DNA of 32,137 nucleotides from Flavobacterium sp. J27 (GTDB lineage: Bacteria > Bacteroidota > Bacteroidia > Flavobacteriales > Flavobacteriaceae), in contig NZ_PJQW01000011.1 in assembly GCF_004303025.1 (NCBI RefSeq), positions 23,485-55,621 on the forward strand, read 5' to 3'. The notes below the pieces were generated by a model. It had not been told where the DNA came from and searched no databases. It was given only the letters and a program-made list of their open reading frames with translations. Positions 23,674-30,718 of this stretch are shown one piece after another (positions within the stretch are counted from its first letter, which is position 1; every line of letters begins with the position of its first letter). A program made the position numbers and the translations under genes.

Positions 23674-24819
23674 CTAAGATTCAAAACTTCCTTTTACTAT
23701 TATTTCTGTGTCTCGCATCATTTGTTGTCCTCGTGCGAAAACATCTTGAAGGTCTAGATTAGTGTTAAAAGCACACAAGTCTGCATCATAACCCACTTTA
23801 ATTTTCCCTTTGTTTTTTAACCCTAAATTGCGGGCTGGGTTAGTGGTAATGATTTTAAAAGCCTCTTCTATTTTCATACCGCCAAGTTTGATTAATTGTA
23901 TTACTTCAAAAAGATTTTGTTCAATTGGTGCTTTTTTGAAACCAATATTTTTTCCGTTTTCATCGAGTTTGGTCAAACCAGCATGGCCATCTGAGCTGAA
24001 AGTAATATTATCGATACTTACCCCTTGTTCTAAAGCGTATAATACCGATTTATAAGGATCGGTGTATTTTGAAGCACCTGTGGTAATATCTATTATACCA
24101 CCTAATTTGGCAAACTCGATAGCTTGGTCAAAAAGGGGTTTAGTTCTACCTACATGCGTAGGTGAAATATGTTCAATTGGAAATTGATACTTTTGAACAA
24201 GTTCAAAAAGAATATCCATTTTAGTTTCCAGATTGCCTAAATGAATATGTAAAATTCCTTTTTTGTTCCCAATGGAGCCACCCACTCTTACATCTCTTAA
24301 TTTGCGTAAGAGTTCTGTAGCTGATGGATAAGAGGAACGAATGTCGCTAATAGCTATTTTACAACCGAGTACTTTATCAATACAAATCATGTCTCCTTGA
24401 ATGCTATCTGTTATAGTAACCGAATCAACACCATAATAGCCACAAAACATATATGCAGAAACCCCTTCTTGTTCTAAAGATTTTACCTTGCCGTATAAGG
24501 TTCGAATGTTTCTTGCTGTACCATCTGTACCCAATAAACCTACCACGGTTGTTGTACCACAAGCTATTAATTCTGGAAGGGTTACTTCGGGTGTCATAGA
24601 GGCAAATCCATCTTTCCCGCCTGCACCTATAATGTGGATGTGTTGATCGATTAAGCCAGGAGTGATAATTTTTTCATTGGCATCCCAGGTTGTTGCTGTT
24701 TTTGAAAACACATCTAAGTTGTCTTCTATGGCAACAATTTTTTCTCCAGCAATAAGAATATCTTTTTTTCCTAAATATTCAGGAGCATATATAGTAGCGT
24801 TTTTAATTAATTTTAACAT
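23674..24819 (-). CDS. iadA: IadA-type beta-aspartyl (isoaspartyl) dipeptidase
   Basis: 381 aa amidohydrolase, no signal peptide. The metal ligands of E. coli IadA (His68, His70, Lys162, His201, His230, Asp285) all align with a constant offset of 8: His60 and His62 (DQHIHIIG), Lys154 (LGCKIAISDIRS), His193 (HIHLGN), His222 (SPTHVGR), Asp277 (SSDGHAG). Tyr129, Arg161 and Arg225 of the substrate site are also kept. Two substrate residues differ: Glu77, which binds the alpha-amino group, is Lys69 (GAGGKDG), and Ser289 is Gly281. It should hydrolyse beta-aspartyl dipeptides or a close relative in the cytoplasm. It starts 3 nt after the DcuC-type transporter gene. Confidence 0.92.
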   Translation of the reverse strand: MLKLIKNATIYAPEYLGKKDILIAGEKIVAIEDNLDVFSKTATTWDANEKIITPGLIDQHIHIIGAGGKDGFASMTPEVTLPELIACGTTTVVGLLGTDGTARNIRTLYGKVKSLEQEGVSAYMFCGYYGVDSVTITDSIQGDMICIDKVLGCKIAISDIRSSYPSATELLRKLRDVRVGGSIGNKKGILHIHLGNLETKMDILFELVQKYQFPIEHISPTHVGRTKPLFDQAIEFAKLGGIIDITTGASKYTDPYKSVLYALEQGVSIDNITFSSDGHAGLTKLDENGKNIGFKKAPIEQNLFEVIQLIKLGGMKIEEAFKIITTNPARNLGLKNKGKIKVGYDADLCAFNTNLDLQDVFARGQQMMRDTEIIVKGSFES

Positions 24820-24822
24820 AGT

Positions 24823-26190
24823 TTAAATGATTTCAAAGCAAAGCATCGTTAGTAATGCCGCGATTAATGGTATTAAATTTCTTTTGACAATTTCTAATGT
24901 AGATACTCCTGCAATTTCTGAAACTGCGATTAAAACTCCAGCAACAGGAGAAACTGTTCGTCCCATAGAAGCTGAAAATTGCATTGGCAAAATCATAGAA
25001 GTGCTACTGATACCTAGTTTTGTGGCTATTTTTGGTACCAATGGGCCAAAGGCAAAAAAGGCTGCATTTCCGCTTCCCATAAGCATAGAAGCTAGAAAAA
25101 TCATAATGGTCATTACAATGATAATTCCTGTAGCATTAAGTCCTAAGTTTAAAGAGAATTCTAATAGACCATTGATAAAACCTAGACTAATTAATCCTTT
25201 AGCAAAAATATCTGCAACAATAATTAAGGTAACTACACCTTTGAAAATATTACCCATGCCATCCCAAAAGACTTTTAAAGATTCAAATACTTGTTTTACA
25301 TTTCGGGTTCTAATCATCTCAAAAATTAATGCAATAATTAAACTGATAAGCATTGCTGTTGTAGTGTCTAATTTTATTGGTGTTGGAAAGAATTGAAACA
25401 ATTCAGAGAAAACAATAAGTAAAATGATGGGTGTGATAGGAATAATAGCATAAATAAGTGGGGCTTTTAATTCCATTTCTTTGTTCTCAACTTCTTCAGA
25501 TGTATCTCTGTTTTTAGTATCAAAATAACGGTTGACAAAAAAGTAACTAATCATCATTATGATACTCATAATACAAGAGATTACAATTTGGTCGTTTATG
25601 AAAAAACGAACGGTGTCTACCTTAATAATATTGGCAGCACTAGCTGTAATAACTGATGCTGGTCCAATACCTAAAGCAGTACTAGCAGTTATTACCGATG
25701 TAGCACTTATTTTACTAACACCTAAATTCGTTAGAATTGGAAATAAAGAAGCCATTAATAGTAAAGCTAAACCAGCAGCAGAAGGAATTGCGATAAATAA
25801 AATTTGTCCAATGGGTATTACTAATGAGGCAGCTAAATAAGGGTGTTTTTTAAATAATTTTAATGGTTTCATAGCCACATAAACTAAGCAATTTGAAGCT
25901 CCTATTTTGTCAATATAAGCCACAAATCCGCCAATAATCATAATCATCAATCCGACATCGGCATTCGTTTTTGAAAATGACTCTTTAATGTATTTAAAAA
26001 TATCAAATCCACTAAAACCAGAGCTATCATTTAGATACGGCATTTTATAATTTAGTACTAAAGCAATAGTGAGCATCAACAATCCAGAAAGTAATAAAAC
26101 CGCATGAGGATTGTATTTTTTTACTAATAAGCGAGCAGTAAAAATGATAAAAATTAAAGCTATTATAGATCCAATCATGCTATTTTCCAT
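24823..26190 (-). CDS. DcuC-type dicarboxylate transporter
   Basis: 455 aa with about 11-12 hydrophobic helices. Signature stretches of the DcuC family: the pair GLMIMIIGGFVAYIDKIGAS and FIAIPSAAGLALLLMASLFP in the first half, and MGSGNAAFFAFGPLVP with PMQFSASMGRTVSPVAGV in the second. E. coli DcuC exports succinate or exchanges C4-dicarboxylates including aspartate. In this operon, right in front of a beta-aspartyl dipeptidase, import of a dicarboxylate or of an aspartyl dipeptide is a fair guess. 11 nt separate it from the lipoprotein gene upstream. Confidence 0.87.
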   Translation of the reverse strand: MENSMIGSIIALIFIIFTARLLVKKYNPHAVLLLSGLLMLTIALVLNYKMPYLNDSSGFSGFDIFKYIKESFSKTNADVGLMIMIIGGFVAYIDKIGASNCLVYVAMKPLKLFKKHPYLAASLVIPIGQILFIAIPSAAGLALLLMASLFPILTNLGVSKISATSVITASTALGIGPASVITASAANIIKVDTVRFFINDQIVISCIMSIIMMISYFFVNRYFDTKNRDTSEEVENKEMELKAPLIYAIIPITPIILLIVFSELFQFFPTPIKLDTTTAMLISLIIALIFEMIRTRNVKQVFESLKVFWDGMGNIFKGVVTLIIVADIFAKGLISLGFINGLLEFSLNLGLNATGIIIVMTIMIFLASMLMGSGNAAFFAFGPLVPKIATKLGISSTSMILPMQFSASMGRTVSPVAGVLIAVSEIAGVSTLEIVKRNLIPLIAALLTMLCFEII

Positions 26191-26201
26191 TTTTTATTTG
26201 T

Positions 26202-27230
26202 TTAAAATGAGGAGCCATCTACTTTTGTACCAGGAGAAAACAATGCACCCAAGCTTTCTGGAATACTGGCATGTTGTATAAACTCGCCTGTAACATCTGG
26301 GTTTCGAGTATATGATTCATCTGGATTGTCTGAGAAAGGTTCTACATCTAATGTAACTACAGTATTGCCTAACGCATCTTGCACTGTGATAATGTCTCCA
26401 GAATTAGTAATGTTAATTTGCCCACCAGAAGCTGTTTGTACCAAGGCACCGCCAAAAGTTCCTGTTGGATTTCCACCACCAAATACTACAATTACTCCGT
26501 TAGCAGGAACAATTGTACCCGCTGGAAAAACATGTCGAGGCACATTATTTGTTAGTGCTGTAGTGTCAAATATTTTGTAGCCACTAATATCTAAGGCAGG
26601 ACCAGAATTGAAGAATTCAATAAATTCATCATCGTTAGCGTCTCGTGTGCCATCACCATTGGCATCACCTGCGATTGTCCCTTCGGGATCGTATAAAACT
26701 TCATTAATAATAAAGCCTAAATAAGGACAACCATTATTAGCCACTTCTCCAAAAACAGTCGGACAAGCATCAATAGTGTCTGGAACACCATCGTTATCTG
26801 TGTCAGAGTCATCATCTAACAATTGAATGTTTAATGTAAACTCTTGGAGCAATATTATTTGATTGTTATTGGAAACCGTAATATTTATAGATTCAATACC
26901 TTCAATTTGTACATCATCTAATCCTGTAAGTGTTATTTCACCATTAGTTGCTCCTTTTGGTATACTAATATGATTTGATGAAATGGTGTAATCACTTGTA
27001 GATGAGGCTGAACCAGTAATAGATAAAGGGATATTTATTTGTTCAGAAACAGTTGTATTTAATGTTGCTTTAATTGTTATACTACCTCCATTTTCACTAA
27101 AACTATTTTCTGATGCTTCGAAAGTTATCAAAGCAGGTTCTATGTCATCTGTAGTACATGAAGATATAATGATACTAATAAAAGAAAGGGATATTAGTTT
27201 TACGAAATGAGATTTTATATTCATTTTCAT
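26202..27230 (-). CDS. Lipoprotein with Calx-beta and lamin-tail domains
   Basis: 342 aa. Lipobox IIISSC with Cys25 as lipid site. Residues about 32-136 form a Calx-beta-like domain (GSITIKATLNTTVSEQINIPLS, TISSNHISIPKGATNGEITLTGLDDVQIEGIESINIT). A thrombospondin-type-3-like calcium loop follows (DSDTDNDGVPDTIDACP), then a lamin-tail (LTD) domain at about 171-300 (FIINEVLYDPEG, DEFIEFFNSGPALDISGYKIFD). Calcium-binding, probably outer-membrane surface-exposed. LTD domains are common in bacterial surface proteins and extracellular hydrolases; no catalytic residues are visible, so binding or anchoring is likelier. Second gene of the operon. Confidence 0.85.
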   Translation of the reverse strand: MKMNIKSHFVKLISLSFISIIISSCTTDDIEPALITFEASENSFSENGGSITIKATLNTTVSEQINIPLSITGSASSTSDYTISSNHISIPKGATNGEITLTGLDDVQIEGIESINITVSNNNQIILLQEFTLNIQLLDDDSDTDNDGVPDTIDACPTVFGEVANNGCPYLGFIINEVLYDPEGTIAGDANGDGTRDANDDEFIEFFNSGPALDISGYKIFDTTALTNNVPRHVFPAGTIVPANGVIVVFGGGNPTGTFGGALVQTASGGQINITNSGDIITVQDALGNTVVTLDVEPFSDNPDESYTRNPDVTGEFIQHASIPESLGALFSPGTKVDGSSF

Positions 27231-27255
27231 AAGTATTTGAGTTGTATGATACGAT

Positions 27256-28089
27256 TTATTTTACAATTAATTTTGAAGATACGATTTTGTTTTCAAAAGC
27301 GATTTGTAAGGTATAAAAACCGCTATATATCTGATTTAAAGATAGTTTGTTGTTTTGATTATTTTGTACCAAAACAATTCTACCACTTGCATCTAAGAGC
27401 GTTACTTTCTTAAGATTATTTTCATTGTTTAGAAATGTAATTTCTTCTCCTTGGGCTACAGGATTAGGAAAAATGGTTACTTTGTTGTTCTCAAAAGTAG
27501 CACTAGACAATGCTGGGTCTAAAAATGGATACGGACAAGTAGATGTTGATGAAGTTGTTGAACCATCTGTACATTGGGCTGCTCCATAAATCCAAGTACT
27601 TCCTTCTTTATAGGCCCAAGCGTCTTCATAATATTGATAGTTTGGACAAACTACTGTTGTGCCATCAGCCGAAGCCTGACAATCTATGTCACCAAAAGTT
27701 TCAATAACAGTACCATTATAAAAGAGTTCGATGGCATCATCTCCATTTTGTGTCGCGATAGCATCTTCCAAAATAATAGTAAAATGATTTAAACTACCCA
27801 TATAATTTGTCATTGCAGTTGTGCTTCTTGGTAAAAGAATATGATCTCCTGCATTTGCGGGAATAGCTGGAAAAGTATATTCTTGTCCATCTGTACCACC
27901 ACCGTTATTAGCCACGCCTATACCATACAAACTTAAATCTGAAATAGCATTAATAACATGTAAATGTAACGCTTTACCATTGTTGCCACCTTCAGGAACT
28001 GTAAAGTCAATAATGCCTTTTAATTCAAGGTCTTGTGCGTTTGAAAGAGCACTAAGTAGAACCAGTATTGAGAAGTAAATTTTTTTCAT
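27256..28089 (-). CDS. Secreted lamin-tail-like protein with T9SS type A sorting tail
   Basis: 277 aa. Signal peptide MKKIYFSILVLLSALSNAQ. The N-terminal domain (about 20-150) looks like an LTD fold: GKALHLHVINAISDLSLYGIGV, then GDHILLPRS and DDAIELFYNGTVIETFGD, with cysteines in CQASADGTTVVC and AAQCTDGS. The last 75 residues are a type A sorting domain: VTIFPNPVAQGEEITF, LLDASGRIVL, SGFYTLQI and the terminal KIVSSKLIVK. It should be exported and displayed or released through the T9SS, whose gldK-N genes lie at the start of this window. First gene of the minus-strand operon; its promoter region holds two TGGTAT boxes. Confidence 0.88.
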   Translation of the reverse strand: MKKIYFSILVLLSALSNAQDLELKGIIDFTVPEGGNNGKALHLHVINAISDLSLYGIGVANNGGGTDGQEYTFPAIPANAGDHILLPRSTTAMTNYMGSLNHFTIILEDAIATQNGDDAIELFYNGTVIETFGDIDCQASADGTTVVCPNYQYYEDAWAYKEGSTWIYGAAQCTDGSTTSSTSTCPYPFLDPALSSATFENNKVTIFPNPVAQGEEITFLNNENNLKKVTLLDASGRIVLVQNNQNNKLSLNQIYSGFYTLQIAFENKIVSSKLIVK

Positions 28090-28162
28090 AATGAATGGGT
28101 ATTAAATTCTGAGGTCTTTGTTAAACTGGTTTAAAATTAAAGTAAACTTTAAGTTACAAACG

Positions 28163-28196
28163 ATACCAGTTAGTTAAATAAAATAATACCAATTAT
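28163..28196 (-). promoter_or_regulatory. Candidate MocR operator O1 (two TGGTAT boxes, 23-bp period)
   Basis: On the plus strand ATACCA at 28163-28168 and 28186-28191. Read toward the operon (minus strand) this is TGGTAT, 17 nt, TGGTAT. The distal box is part of ATAATTGGTATT, a 12-mer found exactly twice more, both at operator O2. ATACCA direct repeats are the known DNA target of GabR, the model MocR-family regulator. Confidence 0.7.
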
Positions 28197-28210
28197 TTTT
28201 CAAAAATTAA

Positions 28211-29710
28211 TTATTGTAAAAAAATCCCCATTTTTTTTATCTCTTTCTTTATTAATGGAGTTCTAATTGATGAATATCCTAATATTAAACCTTGTTTTTG
28301 TGGAATACCAATGTAGCATTTGCTTAATGAGAATGCGGTTATGTTTTCTTTGTTTAATTGATTGATAATCTCTTTTTCTTGATCGGGTGTTGTTTTTTTC
28401 TTGAAAAGGGCTACAATATGAAAACTAGAAAATTCTTTATTAGGGATATACATACTAGTACATTCTTTTTCAAATTCATTTATAAAAACATGATGTCTTT
28501 CTTTAGCCGCTTCAATGCAGTTTTTAATATGTTGGTACAAATAATTTTTATCAATAAACTGATTCATTACCATTTGTAAAGAGGGAGAAACAAAACGATG
28601 GGAATGTTCTTGTAGTGCTTCTACTACATGGATGAGGTATTTAGGAACGATCATATATCCTAATCGGATGGAAGGATGTAATAATCGGTTGAATGTTCCC
28701 ATATAAATAGTTCGGTCTTCTGTGTCTAAACTATAAAGTGTTGGAATATTAGTGTTTAAATTGGCAATCTCATTTTCATAATCATTTTCAATAATAAATA
28801 CTTTGTTTTTAGAGGCCCATTTTAAAATTTCAAATCGTCTTTGCAGACTCATTTTTGTTCCGAGTGGGTAATGATTGGAAGGGGTAACATGAATAATTTT
28901 TGGTTTTTGATGTTCTATTTTATGTAATTGTGTTATATCAATTCCTTCTTCATCTAATGAAATTGGGATGAGGGTAGCCTGTGAACTTTTAAAAACAGAA
29001 TGGACATTTGGAAAAACTGGATTTTCTAATACTACGGCATCATCTTTATTAATTAAGGTGTTGGCTATAAGGTATAGCGATTGTAATGAACCAGAAACTA
29101 TTACAATTTGTTCGTGACTACATTTAATATTTCGACTTACATTCAAATAATTAGCAATACTTTTTTTTAATTCGTTTAGACCTGTAGATTGTGAGTAAGA
29201 TAATCCTGAAGATTTTACATGTCTCCAATAGGTGTTTAATAATTTTTTCCATTGGTTAATAGGAAACACATCAATAGGAGGTAAGCCAGGTCTAAAAGCT
29301 AAGTTTTTATTTGGAAGTCGGTTAATCAACGAAATATTATTTAAATAAGATTGCCCTTTACTAGAAATTTCTGGATATAAATTTCTGTCTTGTACTTCAT
29401 TTACTGTTTTTGTTTTAGAGATAGTATTATTTTCAAATGTAACTTTATATCCTGAACCCGCTTTGGAAACAATTAATTTTTCTAAGAGTAATAATTCATA
29501 AGCTTTAATAATTGTAGTGCGGGATAGTTGCAATTCTTCTGCTAAGATTCGGGTTGATGGAAGGACCCAATCATTAGGTAATTCTAATTTTAGAATACAT
29601 TTTTTTATGGCTCTATACGTTACAATGTATCTATTGAAAGGCTTTTTATTCTTTTGAATATCGAATTCTTTCCGAATTCTTTCTATAGCAAATTGATAAT
29701 TGGTATTCAT
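28211..29710 (-). CDS. MocR-family regulator lacking PLP-binding residues
   Basis: 499 aa. GntR-type winged helix at about 25-92 (PSTRILAEELQLSRTTIIKAYELL, then GSGYKV), linked to a fold-type-I aminotransferase-like domain (about 135-499: SYSQSTGLNELKKSIANYL, VSGSLQSLYLIANTL, HVTPSNHYPLGTKMS). The PLP lysine, normally in GTFSK, is Arg342 here (MGTFNRLLHPSIRLGY, codon CGA). The aspartate that holds the pyridine nitrogen, normally in EDDY, is Asn309 (IIENDY). Spacing (309, 311, 342) equals that of GabR Asp279, Tyr281 and Lys312. So a covalent PLP link is not possible. It lies between two operons, each with TGGTAT boxes, and its own first codons overlap one box, which suggests autoregulation. 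Confidence 0.9.
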   Translation of the reverse strand: MNTNYQFAIERIRKEFDIQKNKKPFNRYIVTYRAIKKCILKLELPNDWVLPSTRILAEELQLSRTTIIKAYELLLLEKLIVSKAGSGYKVTFENNTISKTKTVNEVQDRNLYPEISSKGQSYLNNISLINRLPNKNLAFRPGLPPIDVFPINQWKKLLNTYWRHVKSSGLSYSQSTGLNELKKSIANYLNVSRNIKCSHEQIVIVSGSLQSLYLIANTLINKDDAVVLENPVFPNVHSVFKSSQATLIPISLDEEGIDITQLHKIEHQKPKIIHVTPSNHYPLGTKMSLQRRFEILKWASKNKVFIIENDYENEIANLNTNIPTLYSLDTEDRTIYMGTFNRLLHPSIRLGYMIVPKYLIHVVEALQEHSHRFVSPSLQMVMNQFIDKNYLYQHIKNCIEAAKERHHVFINEFEKECTSMYIPNKEFSSFHIVALFKKKTTPDQEKEIINQLNKENITAFSLSKCYIGIPQKQGLILGYSSIRTPLIKKEIKKMGIFLQ

Positions 29711-29730
29711 TTTTTATAATAATTGGTATT
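29696..29730 (+). promoter_or_regulatory. Candidate MocR operator O2 (two identical 12-mers, 23-bp period)
   Basis: ATAATTGGTATT at 29696-29707 and again, exactly, at 29719-29730; the TGGTAT cores start at 29701 and 29724. The first copy overlaps codons 2-5 of the MocR gene (start 29710, minus strand); the second lies in the divergent promoter region. Orientation toward the plus-strand operon is the same as that of O1 toward its operon. Confidence 0.72.
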
Positions 29731-29783
29731 GCAAATGTAGTAACTTTTCAATTTAATTTGTGATAATAAACAGCTGTAATAGA

Positions 29784-30713
29784 ATGAAAAATATAAAAAT
29801 AAGAACTTACAATGTTCTGGTTTTCTTGTTGTTTTGTCTTATTTCTTGTTCTCAAAGTGAAATGCAAGAAGAAGAACAAGAGAGACCTTTAAACGAATTA
29901 TCTTCAGGAACTGGGATGTTTCAATATACCTATCATGTGGCTAATTTCAGTAAAACGATGCGCGTTTTTTATTACATTCCCCAGTATAAAACGGAAACGA
30001 CTCCTATTTTATTTGTTTTTCATGGAGCAGAACGAAATGCAGATGAATATAGAGATGCTATGATAGCAAAAGCAGAAACATTAGGTTTTATAGTAATAGC
30101 ACCAGAATTCTCTGAACAAAATTTTTCAGGAGGCGATAAATATAATTTAGGAAACGTTTTTGTTGATGGCGATCATCCTTCTGTAACAACACTAAATGCT
30201 GAAAATGAATGGACCTTTTCTATTATTGAACCCTTATTTGATGAGGTGCGTACTAAAATACATTCCGTAAATACAACTTACTATGCTTTTGGACATTCAG
30301 CTGGTGGACAATTCTTGCATCGACTTTTACAATTTAAACCTAATGTAAGGATAGTTAAAGCGGTAGTTTCTGCTTCTGGTTGGTATACTTTTCCAGAAGC
30401 GATCAATTTTCCTTATGGTATAAACCAAAGCCCGTTAGAAAACATGTCTTTTTCTGCTTTTTTATCTAAAAAAGTGTATATTCAAGTAGGAGAAAACGAT
30501 ACAAATCCTAATGATGCGGGTTTAAGACACAATCAATATGCTGATGCTCAAGGATTAAACAGAAGAGCAAGAGCGGAGCATTTTTTTCAGTTTTGCCAAC
30601 AAGTAGCGGTTGCAAATACTATTAGTTTTAATTGGAATTTTTCGTATGTGGCAAATGCAGATCATGATTATGTAAAAGCCTCTGAAAAAGCAGCTACATT
30701 ACTTTTTAATTAG
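29784..30713 (+). CDS. Alpha/beta-hydrolase lipoprotein, PHB-depolymerase-like
   Basis: 309 aa from the ATG at 29784 (MKNIKIRTYNV); a GTG at 29760 would add 8 residues before a normal signal peptide. Lipobox CLISC, lipidated Cys at about 22, then an acidic EEEQE linker. The hydrolase domain has FVFHGAERNADEYRD (oxyanion region), the nucleophile Ser in FGHSAGGQF, a likely acid Asp in VGENDTNPND and the His in NADHDY. This resembles PHB-depolymerase/feruloyl-esterase-like enzymes. Known poly(aspartic acid) hydrolases of the PahZ1 type share this fold, which is notable beside a beta-aspartyl dipeptidase, but specificity is not shown. 5 nt before the SLC13 gene. Confidence 0.83.
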   Translation: MKNIKIRTYNVLVFLLFCLISCSQSEMQEEEQERPLNELSSGTGMFQYTYHVANFSKTMRVFYYIPQYKTETTPILFVFHGAERNADEYRDAMIAKAETLGFIVIAPEFSEQNFSGGDKYNLGNVFVDGDHPSVTTLNAENEWTFSIIEPLFDEVRTKIHSVNTTYYAFGHSAGGQFLHRLLQFKPNVRIVKAVVSASGWYTFPEAINFPYGINQSPLENMSFSAFLSKKVYIQVGENDTNPNDAGLRHNQYADAQGLNRRARAEHFFQFCQQVAVANTISFNWNFSYVANADHDYVKASEKAATLLFN

Positions 30714-30718
30714 AAAAA

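Noticed and set aside
24827..25840. Plus-strand frames 24827-25396 and 25559-25840
   Set aside because: They are antisense shadows of the DcuC-type transporter gene, whose protein has clear family motifs.
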